From NCBI RefSeq assembly GCF_021117275.1, contig NZ_CP088245.1, positions 347,501 through 411,500 on the forward strand: 64,000 nt of DNA. The letters are read 5' to 3'. Source of the stretch: Metabacillus sp. B2-18 (lineage in GTDB: Bacteria; Bacillota; Bacilli; Bacillales; Bacillaceae). A program made the translations under genes and the position numbers. The notes beneath the pieces are model-generated. The model saw only the letters and a list, made by a program, of their open reading frames with translations, ran no database searches and was not told where the DNA came from. The number at the start of each line of letters is the position of its first letter. Within the stretch, counting starts at the first letter, position 1. Below, piece after piece: positions 48,546 to 57,557 of the stretch.

Positions 48546-49776
48546 ATGAATAAGATTGGGCAAATTTCTCTAGTAATGATATCAATATTGTATACAGGAA
48601 TTGAAAAGATTTTATACAATGAGGCATTTTTTTCATTGGATTTTTTCGTTTTTACTATTATTGCCTGGGTATGTGGAAGGCAATATGATGTAGCAAGATA
48701 TTATACAAAAAAGGCACGTGCAAGTGAAGAGAGTTATAAACAATTGATTGACTCTTTACCTGAATCTATTATTATTCATCAAAACCAAAAGATTATCTAT
48801 ATAAACAATGCAGCTGCTCAGATGGTAGGAGCTAAAATTAAAACTGATGTTATTGGTAAATCCCTTTTTGACTTCATCACACCCAGATATCAGGAACGTG
48901 TATATGAGCGTATGAAATTGATTAATAAAGAAAAACAGCCATTAAGTAATATTGAATATGAAGTTCAACGTTTAGATGGAGTGAGGTTTTTCTTTGATGG
49001 TACATCTATGTCGATCACATTTGGTGAAAGAGATGCAGTGTTGACGATTGGAAAAGATATTACGGAGAAAAAAGAACATACAGAACGCTTGCTATTAAAA
49101 TCAGAAAAGCTTGCCTTACTAGGTCAAATGGCTGCAGGAATTGCCCATGAGATAAGAAATCCCCTTACATCAATAAAGGGGTTTATTCAGTTATTTAAAT
49201 CAAATCAGTTAGAAGAAACGTATTATAATATTGTTTTATCTTGACCGAATCAATTCAATCGTTGGAGAGTTTCTTGTTCTTGCTAAACCAAGTGCTTCTA
49301 TTTTTGTAGAAAAAGATATAAAAGAGTTAATAAAAGACGTTATAACATTAATGAACACTCAATCAATTATCAATAACATTCAAATCTTTTCAGAGTTTGA
49401 TCCTGATCTACCTAAGATATGCTGTGAAGAAGCTCAACTAAAGCAGGTATTTCTAAATTTATTTAAAAATGCAATTGAAGCGATGCCAAATGGAGGTCAA
49501 ATTGAATTAAAAGTTAAGCTGATAGAAGCTGGAACAATATCTGTTCAACTTATTGATCAGGGGGTAGGTATTTCACCAGAAAGATTACCGACCCTTGGTG
49601 AGCCCTTTTATACCACGAAGGAAAAGGGCACAGGTTTGGGACTAATGACTTGTTATAAGATTATAGAATCACATAAAGGCGGTATGACTATTCAAAGTGA
49701 AGTGAATAAGGGCACAACCATTCAACTTACTTTACCGACTATGACTCAGTCCTTATTAAAAAGGGAATTTGTATAG
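48546..49776 (+). pseudogene. PAS-domain sensor histidine kinase, sporulation-kinase-like, frameshifted
   Basis: A short membrane segment (ISLVMISILYTGIEKIL, FFVFTIIAWVCG) leads to a PAS domain (SYKQLIDSLPESIIIHQNQKIIYINNAAAQMVG) and to HisKA LALLGQMAAGIAHEIRNPLTSIKGFIQLF. After NIVLS the frame stops at 49242. Another frame resumes LDRINSIVGEFLVLAKPSA, then the N box NLFKNAIEAMPNGG and G2 TKEKGTGLGLMTCYKII to 49776. Total length leaves remainder +1, so two or five bases are missing (SEL lost between S and LDR is the simplest). The product lacks its ATPase domain as read. Architecture is that of phosphorelay kinases. Confidence 0.88.
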
Positions 49777-49791
49777 GAAATGAGATAATAA

Positions 49792-49830
49792 AATAACAGA
49801 GGGTTACTTAAAGGCCCTCTGTTATTTTAT
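49792..49830. terminator. Bidirectional terminator between kinase and YpiB-like genes
   Basis: AATAACAGAGGG pairs with CCCTCTGTTATT, flanked by T-rich sequence on the right and an A-rich left side. Confidence 0.9.
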
Positions 49831-50352
49831 TTATTTCTGAATTTCTTTTAATTGATTAACCAACTCATGAAACAGTTCTTCGTCTCGGTCATCCAATGCC
49901 TTATTGATCCTGCTTTTCAATAAAGCAATTTCAACAACTGAATCTGTTGCTTTTGCATCTTTTTCTGATTGTTCGTATTGTTTAATAGAATGAATTCGAT
50001 GTGTTTCAACAAGCTGTGTATAGCGGTGATCAGAATGTTTACCAAAGTAGTGGAGGATGAGATAAACTTTTTCAGAAGGGCTGCTCATTAGTGAACCAAA
50101 AGCCCGTGAAACATCTTCTGTCTTATGACCATTAGTGTAAAAGAGAAACCCAGATTCATCAGAATTAATACTTGAAACAACAATCGTACGGTCTTTTGAA
50201 TGAACATAATCAGTAAAAGATAAGTTCTTAAGAATATGATGGTTTTTCTGAATATATTCTATAAGTCTCCGAGCTTCTTTATTTTTTAACTGATGGTTGT
50301 TCAAAAACCATTTTAGAAATTCGTCTTTCTTACTAGTTGAGATCCAGTTCAT
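49831..50352 (-). CDS. YpiB-family (UPF0302, ReoY-like) protein
   Basis: MNWISTSKKDEFLKWFLNNHQLKNKEARRLIEYIQKNH and LMSSPSEKVYLILHYFGKHSDHRYTQLVE align in style with B. subtilis YpiB/ReoY, and the C-terminal LLKSRINKALDDRDEELFHELVNQL is the family's final helical IDEAL-type region. ReoY controls ClpCP-dependent turnover of MurA in Listeria and Bacillus; this copy may be a paralogue, so that function should not be assumed. AAAGGAGG lies five to six bases before the ATG at 50352, so I use that start. Confidence 0.75.
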   Translation of the reverse strand: MNWISTSKKDEFLKWFLNNHQLKNKEARRLIEYIQKNHHILKNLSFTDYVHSKDRTIVVSSINSDESGFLFYTNGHKTEDVSRAFGSLMSSPSEKVYLILHYFGKHSDHRYTQLVETHRIHSIKQYEQSEKDAKATDSVVEIALLKSRINKALDDRDEELFHELVNQLKEIQK

Positions 50353-50581
50353 AATATCCTCCTTTCTAGCACTCTTTACTTCTATCATAACAGATCTATT
50401 ATAGTAAATTACATACTTATCATGATAAAGGTATAATTTTTAACATGATGATGGTAAGTTTCCTTACATAAGTTGATTAATAACAGAATAGTGATCTTTG
50501 CAATTATATATCGGTTAGTTAATTATGTTATGATCGGGTAAAAGACAATCATTATAATCAGGCTTTAAAAGGGAGAAAAGA

Positions 50582-51184
50582 ATGGAAGAGAAGGATTATG
50601 AACACTTGCTTAATATTTGTACGTCAGGAGATCAGAAGGGGTTTCACAAGTCCTTTCATTATCATCGTTATGAACCTACTCCTTATAATGGATTAAAGCA
50701 GTTATTTTCTCAATATCAGTTGCAAAGTAATGACCGAATCGTTGACTTTGGATGCGGTAAGGGCAGGTTGCCATTTTACGTTCACTACTTATTTGGGTCT
50801 TCTGTAGCCGGAGTCGAGATGAACAAGGACTTTTATGAAATGGCAGTAAAAAATCGTTCCTGTTATTTTAAAAAAACGAAAAAGAATGGTAACAATATTA
50901 TTTTTCACAATTGCCTTGCCGAACACTACCCAGTTAAACAGGCTGACAATATTTTTTATTTTTTTAATCCATTCTCTATTCAAATCTTTATGAAGGTTAT
51001 GAATAACATTATGTACTCCTTTGAGAAATGTGAACGACACCTTGAGTTGATCTTATATTATGCGGCTGAAGAATACATTTATTACTTAGAAAATCAGACT
51101 GCTTTTTCCCTTAAACAAGAGATTAAGATCAATGGACTATATGAACTAAATCAGAATGAGAGATTTTTAATATATGAACTGTAA
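50582..51184 (+). CDS. Class I SAM-dependent methyltransferase
   Basis: Motif I is NDRIVDFGCGKGRLPFYVHY at about residues 52-70, with the acidic residue at the end of strand 2 in VAGVEMNKDFYEMA. ADNIFYFFNPF replaces the usual motif IV D/NPPY with FNPF. The product has 200 residues and is cytoplasmic. There are no diagnostic substrate-recognition motifs. AAAGGGAG lies before the ATG. It appears single. Confidence 0.82.
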   Translation: MEEKDYEHLLNICTSGDQKGFHKSFHYHRYEPTPYNGLKQLFSQYQLQSNDRIVDFGCGKGRLPFYVHYLFGSSVAGVEMNKDFYEMAVKNRSCYFKKTKKNGNNIIFHNCLAEHYPVKQADNIFYFFNPFSIQIFMKVMNNIMYSFEKCERHLELILYYAAEEYIYYLENQTAFSLKQEIKINGLYELNQNERFLIYEL

Positions 51185-51281
51185 CTAAGATCGTCCTTTA
51201 AACTTGAACGTATTTAGAGATTTCTACTTGATACGTTATAATCAGTATATAACTGTTTATTTTAAGGGTTGAAGAAGCGTT

Positions 51282-52340
51282 ATGGATACCATTAGAAAAG
51301 CAAAGTATTTGGTTGGCGGAAGGATCATCAAAACAGGAATAGCAGTTTTTCTGACTGTTATGATATGTGAATGGTTAAATTGGCCGGCAATGTTTGCTGC
51401 CATTACGGCTATAATTACAATTGAACCAACTGCCGCTAATTCAATAAAAAAAGCATTTGTACGTTTTCCAGCAGCAGCGATAGGAGCGGCATATTCAATT
51501 GCATTTAATGTTGTGCTTGGGGATCACTCATATACTTATGCATTAGTAGCAATAGCAACAATTATGACATGTCATAAGCTACGTTTAAACGAGGGAACAC
51601 TTGTAGCAACTCTTACAGGTGTCGCGATGATCTCAACAGTCCATGATCACTTTATTGCTTCTTTTTTCATTAGATTAGGTGCAACAAGCATTGGTTTGCT
51701 CGTTTCTACATTAGTAAACCTGTTTGTTATGAGTCCAAATTATTCTCCAGCCATTCTTAATAAAATACGTAATCTCTTTTTAGAAACAGGAGATTTTATT
51801 GAAAGTCGTGGATTAGAGTTAGTGGACTTACATTCGAAAACAAATAGGAATGAGTCGAGAAGTTGGTTTCAAAAATTAATGAAGAATATTGAAGCAATTG
51901 AGGTGCTTTGTCGCTATCAAAAGGAAGAATGGAAATATCACCGTTTTAGCCGTCAGGATATGAGAACGTTTCATTATGAGTATAAAAAGCTAAATATTCT
52001 ACGGCAAATCCTTTACCACGCAGGAAACTTACTTACGAATTCAAATCAAAAGGTTAAGGTAAGTGAAAAAAATAAAGATCTTGTGGTAGCAATCGTTTGC
52101 TCAATAAAGGATATTCTTCATCATCCACAATATGAAATAGAGACCTCACATTTTGAGAAAATAAATCGGGTCACAGAGTTATTTTGGGATAGGAAACCTG
52201 ATCATTATGATAGTCATCATTGTTTTGCGCCGGAAACTGTTATTTTTTAGGAACTCATTTCGATTTCTGATTTATTAGAGGAGTTACATCATATCCAATC
52301 GTTAGAGCTTCGTCACCAAAAATTATATCAAAATGAATGA
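51282..52340 (+). pseudogene. Aromatic acid exporter family (ArAE/DUF939) protein with in-frame TAG
   Basis: The first part (to 52247) has GGRIIKTGIAVFLTVMICEWLNWPAMFAAITAIITIEPTAANSIKKAFVRFPAAAIGAA, the membrane repeat of the FUSC/aromatic acid exporter family, with about six TM segments, then the cytosolic helical domain. TAG at 52248-52250 stops it. The same frame continues ELISISDLLEELHHIQSLELRHQKLYQNE to TGA at 52340, which is the expected ArAE C-terminal helix. A single nonsense change therefore removes 29 residues. The protein may still fold. The ATG has weak AAGGG 13 bases upstream. Confidence 0.75.
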
Positions 52341-52450
52341 TCTTATTAGGCTTGCCAAGTGGTGAGCCTTTTTTGATTTCTTCCTACATGATTGGTCATT
52401 TTTTTAGCAATACTAACTTACAATATTATGTTCAAGGAAGGGTGTACATA

Positions 52451-53260
52451 TTGCCTGAGTTACCTGAAATGGAAAATTATAAACGTATTTTTGACCAAAA
52501 GCTTGTTGGTAGAACAATTGAAGCGGTTGAAGTTACAAGAGAGAAATCAATCAATAAGCCTGTTTTAGAATTTGTTGATGCTGTTCAGGGGAAAACATTA
52601 GTAGCAGTGGAACGACGGGCAAAGCATTTGATATTCAAGCTGAATTCTGGAGAAAATCTATTATTACATTTGATGCTTGGAGGTCTCATGTACATTGGAA
52701 GTGACCAGGATAGTCCAGATCGCACAAAGCAGGTCACCATTTCTTTCGGAAATGATTTATTATTTTTTATCGGGCTGCGTTTAGGATATCTTCATCTATT
52801 ATCAAACGAAGAATTGGAAAAGGATTTTCATGATTTGGGACCTGAGCCACTTAGTCCAGACTTCACGCTTGAAGCTTTTGATCAAAGTATACAGAAGAAA
52901 AGAGGTGCTTTAAAAACAACCTTAGTCAATCAAAGTTTCATTGCAGGTATTGGAAATCTTTATTCCGATGAAATTTGCTTTGAAGCGAAGCTGTTACCAT
53001 CTAGAAAAGGAAATGAGCTATCAGTACAGGAACGCTCTGCACTTTTTCATGCCATACAAACAATTTTAAATAGAGGTCTTACGTATGGTGGATATATTGA
53101 TATGCCTGTATTTAAAACAGACAATTTAACAGGAAGTTATGATCATCACTGTTACGTCTATAATAGAGAAGGGGAGCCTTGCCCTAGATGTCAATCTTCT
53201 ATCATTCGAGATGAGATATCATCAAGAAAAACGTTCTACTGCGTACAATGCCAAAAATAG
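52451..53260 (+). CDS. Fpg/Nei-family DNA glycosylase (MutM-like)
   Basis: This base-excision enzyme removes oxidised purines and nicks the strand. Started at TTG 52451, the protein begins (M)PELPEMENYKRIF with the catalytic Pro2 and Glu3 of the family, and has 269 residues. The loop lysine region ERRAKHLIFKL, the H2TH block TTLVNQSFIAGIGNLYSDEICFEAKL, and the C-terminal zinc finger CPRC...FYCVQC are all present. AAGGAAGGG at eight bases supports TTG; the longer open frame from 52337 overlaps the previous gene and would bury Pro2. As it is not beside polA, it may be a second Fpg-type enzyme. Confidence 0.9.
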   Translation: MPELPEMENYKRIFDQKLVGRTIEAVEVTREKSINKPVLEFVDAVQGKTLVAVERRAKHLIFKLNSGENLLLHLMLGGLMYIGSDQDSPDRTKQVTISFGNDLLFFIGLRLGYLHLLSNEELEKDFHDLGPEPLSPDFTLEAFDQSIQKKRGALKTTLVNQSFIAGIGNLYSDEICFEAKLLPSRKGNELSVQERSALFHAIQTILNRGLTYGGYIDMPVFKTDNLTGSYDHHCYVYNREGEPCPRCQSSIIRDEISSRKTFYCVQCQK

Positions 53261-53330
53261 AAGTGTTCTTTCATTGAGAGCTATATTCTTGAATTAATCA
53301 TGGTTCTTAGATATGATAGATTAAGGGAAT

Positions 53331-53342
53331 GAAACCGGTTTC
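53331..53342 (+). promoter_or_regulatory. GAAACCGGTTTC palindrome before the aldo/keto reductase gene
   Basis: A perfect 12-bp palindrome lies 28 bases before the start codon. It resembles LacI-family operators and weakly a cre site. The binding protein is unknown. Confidence 0.5.
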
Positions 53343-53369
53343 CTAATTGTGGATAATGGGGTGTTTTAA

Positions 53370-54281
53370 ATGAAATACAGACGTTTAGGAAGTACTGATT
53401 TAAAGGTTTCTGTAGTAGGGGTAGGAACATGGCAGTTTGGAGGAGATTGGGGAAAAGACTTTTCTCAAGCTGAAGTTGATGCGATTCTTTCACATGCAAA
53501 AGGTTTAGGAATTAATTTGATTGATACAGCGGAATGTTACGGACCGCATCATATGTCTGAAAAATTCATAGGTGATTTTCTCTCTAGAGATCGTCGTGAG
53601 GACTGGGTACTTGCCTCGAAATTTGGTCATAAATGGCATGACAATTGGGAGCATGCATGGAGTGCAGAGGCAGTGCAAGTACAATTAGAGGAATCGCTTA
53701 AAGCATTAAAGACAGATTATATTGATCTATATCAATTTCACTCAGGTCCTGATGACGTTTTTAATAATGATGATTTATGGACAATGCTTGATAAGCAGGT
53801 TCAAGCGGGTAAAATCCGTAATTTAGGAATTTCTATTGGTGCAAATGACAATATCTATCAAACATCAAAAGCTAGTGAGTTAAATGCTAAAGCAATACAG
53901 GTTGTTTATAACCGAATTGATCAAGTACCTGAAGAAGAAGTATTTCCTTCGTGTATAGAGCAGGATTTAGGTGTATTAGCAAGAGTACCATTAGCAAGCG
54001 GATATTTGAGTGGGAAATATAACCCTGGTGCAACATTTAGTGACAATGTCAGAAAAAATCATGAACAACAAGAAATCGATGAAAAGCTGAAACTAGTTGC
54101 AAAGATAAAGGAGCAAGAAGTGCCAGAAGGAGTAAACATGGCAACTTGGGCTTTAGCATGGTGTCTTCAGCATCCTGCAGTCACAACTGTTATTCCTGGA
54201 TGCAAAAGCCCAGAGCAAGTGGAAGCAAATGCAAAGGCTGCAGATTTAATCACGGAAAACCATCCATCAGATATAAAGTAA
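53370..54281 (+). CDS. Aldo/keto reductase
   Basis: KYRRLGSTDLKVSVVGVGTWQFGG opens the AKR barrel. INLIDTAECYGPHHMSEKFIGD contains the catalytic Asp and Tyr, and WVLASKFGHKWHD the Lys. VTTVIPGCKSPEQVEANAKAA is the NADP-phosphate contact. It has 303 residues, is NADPH-dependent and is close to the YqkF/IolS-like clans. The ATG follows ATGGGGTG. Substrate unknown. Confidence 0.92.
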   Translation: MKYRRLGSTDLKVSVVGVGTWQFGGDWGKDFSQAEVDAILSHAKGLGINLIDTAECYGPHHMSEKFIGDFLSRDRREDWVLASKFGHKWHDNWEHAWSAEAVQVQLEESLKALKTDYIDLYQFHSGPDDVFNNDDLWTMLDKQVQAGKIRNLGISIGANDNIYQTSKASELNAKAIQVVYNRIDQVPEEEVFPSCIEQDLGVLARVPLASGYLSGKYNPGATFSDNVRKNHEQQEIDEKLKLVAKIKEQEVPEGVNMATWALAWCLQHPAVTTVIPGCKSPEQVEANAKAADLITENHPSDIK

Positions 54282-54288
54282 TACCGAG

Positions 54289-54315
54289 AAGGTAGGGGGA
54301 TTCCCTATCTTTTTT
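54289..54315 (+). terminator. Terminator of the aldo/keto reductase gene
   Basis: GGTAGGG pairs with CCCTATC (one G-T), followed by six T. Confidence 0.85.
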
Positions 54316-54446
54316 GTTTTCAAAAACAATGATAAGGAAGGTATTCAATATATAAAGGAACCTGACAAACTTGGTTTAAATAGTCTATATAAAGGAGCCT
54401 AGGATAGTGTACAGGTGCTCTTTACAAAGTTTGAAGGGGGAGTACT

Positions 54447-55634
54447 ATGGATCGAAACATTCATCATCAGTTTTCTACAAAAGCAATTCATGGTGGATAT
54501 GACCCGAAGGAACATAAAGATAGCTTAACACCACCAATTTATCAAACATCCACCTTTACATTTCCTACATTAGAGCAGGGAGCAAAGCGGTTTGCTGGAG
54601 ATGAAGAAGGGTATATCTATTCCAGGCTTTCAAATCCTACAGTTACGGTGTTAGAAGAGAGAATAGCTCAGTTAGAAGACGGGGAAGCGGCTCTTGCCTT
54701 TTCATCAGGAATGGCAGCAGTTTCTGCCGCTCTTATTGGTTTAACAAAAAATAATGACCATATTTTATGCTCAAAAGGAATATATGGATGCACCTTTGGA
54801 CTACTCCAATTGTTGAAAAATAAATATCAGATCGAGTATTCGTTCTCAGATCTATCTACGACTGAAGAGATATGTTCGCAAATAAAAGAAAATACAGCGT
54901 GTATTTATATTGAAACACCAATAAATCCTACAATGAGATTAATTGATTTAGAAAAGGTAACTGCAATTGCAAATGAAAAGGGAGTCAAAGTGATAGTAGA
55001 CAACACTTTTTCAACTCCTTATTTGCAAAAGCCCATTTCTTCAGGATGTGACCTTGTTATTCATAGCGGCACGAAATATATTGGTGGTCATAGGGATGTT
55101 GTAGCGGGTGTAGTTGTTGGCAGTCACGATCTGATTAAGACTTTAAAGAGTACGGTACAAAAGGATATAGGCGGCGTTATTGCACCGTTTGATGCTTGGC
55201 TGTTGTTAAGAGGAATAAAAACATTAGCTGTTAGAATGGATCGACATAGTGAAAATGCCGAGAAAATTGCTTTAAGCCTTAAGAAACACTCTAAAATTAA
55301 GAATGTCTATTATCCTGGAGATTTAGATCATCCTGACTATCACATTATGAAAAAACAGATGAGAAATGGTGGAGGATTACTTTCTTTTGAAATTAAAGGC
55401 ACATACGAAGATACGGTGAGATTTGTTAATCATCTTAAGCTTATCCCAATAGCAGTAAGCTTAGGTGATGCGGAAACACTTATTCAGCATCCTGCATCGA
55501 TGACACATTCTGTCATACCTGATGAAGTGAGGATTAAAATGGGTATAACAAATCAGCTATTAAGACTATCTGTTGGTCTGGAGGCTTGGGAGGATATTTG
55601 GGAAGACATAAATACTGCCTTAAAGGCTATTTAA
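54447..55634 (+). CDS. Methionine gamma-lyase (PLP, Cys/Met metabolism family)
   Basis: It would split methionine to methanethiol, 2-oxobutyrate and ammonia. Marks: STKAIHGGYDP, TPPIYQTSTFTF, YIYSRLSNPTVTVLEERIAQLEDGEAALAFSSGMAAVS, Cys115 in KGIYGCTFGLL (the Cys that distinguishes gamma-lyases from cystathionine enzymes) and the PLP-binding Lys210 in HSGTKYIGGH. It has 395 residues. GAAGGGGGAG is well placed. No SAM riboswitch or S-box was seen upstream, so regulation is not by a recognisable riboswitch. A cystathionine gamma-lyase role is possible. Confidence 0.88.
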   Translation: MDRNIHHQFSTKAIHGGYDPKEHKDSLTPPIYQTSTFTFPTLEQGAKRFAGDEEGYIYSRLSNPTVTVLEERIAQLEDGEAALAFSSGMAAVSAALIGLTKNNDHILCSKGIYGCTFGLLQLLKNKYQIEYSFSDLSTTEEICSQIKENTACIYIETPINPTMRLIDLEKVTAIANEKGVKVIVDNTFSTPYLQKPISSGCDLVIHSGTKYIGGHRDVVAGVVVGSHDLIKTLKSTVQKDIGGVIAPFDAWLLLRGIKTLAVRMDRHSENAEKIALSLKKHSKIKNVYYPGDLDHPDYHIMKKQMRNGGGLLSFEIKGTYEDTVRFVNHLKLIPIAVSLGDAETLIQHPASMTHSVIPDEVRIKMGITNQLLRLSVGLEAWEDIWEDINTALKAI

Positions 55635-55636
55635 AG

Positions 55637-55665
55637 ACTAGTAGTGATAAGCTGCTAGTTTTTTA
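55637..55665 (+). terminator. Terminator of the methionine gamma-lyase gene
   Basis: ACTAGTAG pairs with CTGCTAGT (one G-T), then six T. Confidence 0.85.
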
Positions 55666-55724
55666 TTAATGATATCTCACGGTTTTGTGGTATCACATTC
55701 AGCCAAGAAAACACAAGAGTTAGG

Positions 55725-55788
55725 CTAGTAAAAAGGACAGGTAATTTCTAGATTGGATACACATGTAGCTACTGTCCTTTTTACCTAG
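55725..55788 (-). terminator. Long-loop terminator of the Spo0E-like gene
   Basis: On the minus strand GTAAAAAGGACAG pairs with CTGTCCTTTTTAC across about 31 bases; the second arm ends in a T-run. Its outer CTAG pairs involve the stop codon. Confidence 0.7.
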
Positions 55789-55955
55789 CTGCAGGATTTT
55801 AGTAGTAATTGTGTTTCGAAAATTAGACGATCCAATTCTTGGCTATATTTAATTGTTTCAGGACTATTTATTCCTTTTGTTTGTGCCGAAGCAATCATCA
55901 ACTTTCTTACTAAGTCAATTTTATGGCCGAGTTCTGGATTTATCGTATCATTCAT
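55785..55955 (-). CDS. Spo0E-family aspartyl-phosphate phosphatase (small)
   Basis: This 56-residue ORF is too short for usual cut-offs. The protein reads MNDTINPELGHKIDLVRKLM, then IASAQTKGINSPETIKYSQELDRLI. The SQELDxLI motif with its Asp, preceded by a helix with R.L...A...G and a PET turn, is the Spo0E/YnzD/YisI signature. Members dephosphorylate Spo0A~P and so delay sporulation. AGGGG is nine bases before the ATG. It sits directly upstream of, and divergent from, the germination operon. Confidence 0.85.
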   Translation of the reverse strand: MNDTINPELGHKIDLVRKLMIASAQTKGINSPETIKYSQELDRLIFETQLLLKSCS

Positions 55956-56134
55956 TATGCATAACCCCTATACTAAACAAATCTTATATTTCTATTATTA
56001 TAGATAATTGCTAATTATGGATTGCCTTCGACAATCAATCTATGTATCAGACAAAATTTTTATTTCTTTTGACAAAATTTTAACACCCAACTTCTTGTCT
56101 AGTTCTATTTATTCAACTAAAAACTTAACTAGAT

Positions 56135-56141
56135 CATACTA
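56135..56141 (+). promoter_or_regulatory. Sigma-G/F-like -10 element upstream of the ger operon
   Basis: CATACTA equals the forespore sigma-G -10 consensus (CATAMTA), 68 bases before the first gene. The -35 region (TTCAAC) is a poor match, so support is moderate. Germinant receptor operons are normally sigma-G dependent. Confidence 0.5.
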
Positions 56142-56208
56142 AAAAATTCTCTTTTGACCATAATAATCCATATATCCAAATACAAATATGGATGTAGGAT
56201 GTGTTGTG

Positions 56209-56445
56209 ATGAGAACTCTAATGTTATTTACAATTTTTACAATCTTAAGTATATTAGTCGCACAAATTGACGCAGTGCTCTATAAAACAGATCTTTGGAC
56301 GGAGCTTAAAACATTGTTAGGAATAGATCCAGGATCTAATAAATGGATGGTTTATGCTTTTTTACTGATAGGATTTATCTATTCTATCGCAAATGGAATA
56401 AAAGAAAAGCTTCAAAAACTCAAGAAAATTGGAAGTTTTAAATAG
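56209..56445 (+). CDS. Small two-helix membrane protein of the ger operon (germinant receptor D-subunit candidate)
   Basis: This 78-residue protein has one hydrophobic helix MLFTIFTILSILVAQIDAVLY at the start and a second MVYAFLLIGFIYSIANGI, followed by a basic tail. It lies two bases before the GerB-type gene. Small two-TM 'D subunits' adjacent to ger operons are known in Bacillus to modulate receptor function; membership is inferred from position and topology. I prefer ATG 56209 (AGGA at nine bases) over 56188. Confidence 0.65.
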   Translation: MRTLMLFTIFTILSILVAQIDAVLYKTDLWTELKTLLGIDPGSNKWMVYAFLLIGFIYSIANGIKEKLQKLKKIGSFK

Positions 56446-56447
56446 GT

Positions 56448-57557
56448 ATGAAACAAAATGTAGAAAAAATCTCACTTTGGCAGTTATATATCCTTATCAT
56501 TTGTTTTCAAATTGGAAGTGCAGCACTTGTTAGTATTGGAGATGAGGCAAGGCAGGATGCTTGGATTGCGATTATATTAGCTACTGTTATTGGAGTTGGT
56601 CTCATTTTTTATTATTTCTTTTTGCTTTCAAGATTACCGGGAAAGAACTTATTTGAGATATTTCACTTTTGTTTTGGGAAATGGATTGGAAAGTTTTTGA
56701 CTTTGTTGTACGTTATTTATTTTTTTTATATTTCCGCAAGGGTTTTACGTGATTTTGGTGAGCTTCTTGTTTCAACGATTTTTGAAGTAACACCATTGGA
56801 AGTCATCTCGATCACGATGATGTTGGTGATCATTTATATGCTTCAACATGGACTGGAAGTGCTTGGTAGAACGAGTGAGGTTTTTTTTCCTTATGTTGTA
56901 ACGTTTATATTAGTAACCGGTATTGCTATTTGGCTTTCAGGGGGCATAGAAATTAATAATTTAAAGCCAGTGTTGGGGGATGGATTTCAACCGATTATGA
57001 AAGCATTATTTCCACAATTAATAACTTTTCCATTTGGTGAAGTTATTACATTTATGATTGTTGGAGCTTATATAGGTACTAAGAAGGGTGTAGGGAAAGT
57101 TAGTGCTGCTGCTGTTATAACTAGTGGACTTATTCTTACATACGGTTCATTTATTCAAATTGCCACATTAGGAGCAGATTTAAAGGAAAGAGCAACATTT
57201 CCTTTATTAAGTGCATCAAGGGAGATTTCATTACTTAACTTTATAGAAAGAGTGGACTTAATTATTGTCTTCTTTGTCATGTTCGGAATTATTGTAAAGG
57301 TAAGTTTGTTTTTTTATGGGGGACTAAAAGGGCTTGAGTACATCATTAATAAACCGTATCGAAGTATGACGTTACCGATGGGGGCATTAGTTGCTTTTAT
57401 ATCTGTGGTGATTAGTCACAATTTTATTGAGCATATAGAAGAGGGATTAGTATTTGTCCCCTTTTATTTACATCTTCCATTTCAGTTTGGAATCCCGATT
57501 CTCATTCTTCCTATTTTGTTGTGGAAAACAAAGAAAAAGGAGACGACTAGCTTATGA
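56448..57557 (+). CDS. GerB-family spore germinant receptor permease-like subunit
   Basis: This 369-residue protein of the spore inner membrane has about ten TM segments of the amino acid permease superfamily (ISLWQLYILIICFQIGSAALV, RQDAWIAIILATVIGVGLIF, YFFYISARVLRDFGELLVSTIF). In the receptor complex it holds the germinant binding pocket. It overlaps the GerA gene by four bases (ATGA). The gene order B-A-C is a less usual ger operon order, with the permease first. Confidence 0.92.
   Translation: MKQNVEKISLWQLYILIICFQIGSAALVSIGDEARQDAWIAIILATVIGVGLIFYYFFLLSRLPGKNLFEIFHFCFGKWIGKFLTLLYVIYFFYISARVLRDFGELLVSTIFEVTPLEVISITMMLVIIYMLQHGLEVLGRTSEVFFPYVVTFILVTGIAIWLSGGIEINNLKPVLGDGFQPIMKALFPQLITFPFGEVITFMIVGAYIGTKKGVGKVSAAAVITSGLILTYGSFIQIATLGADLKERATFPLLSASREISLLNFIERVDLIIVFFVMFGIIVKVSLFFYGGLKGLEYIINKPYRSMTLPMGALVAFISVVISHNFIEHIEEGLVFVPFYLHLPFQFGIPILILPILLWKTKKKETTSL

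Noticed and set aside
54300..54446. SAM riboswitch upstream of the methionine gamma-lyase gene
   Set aside because: No S-box conserved stems or terminator/antiterminator pair were seen in the 165-base leader.
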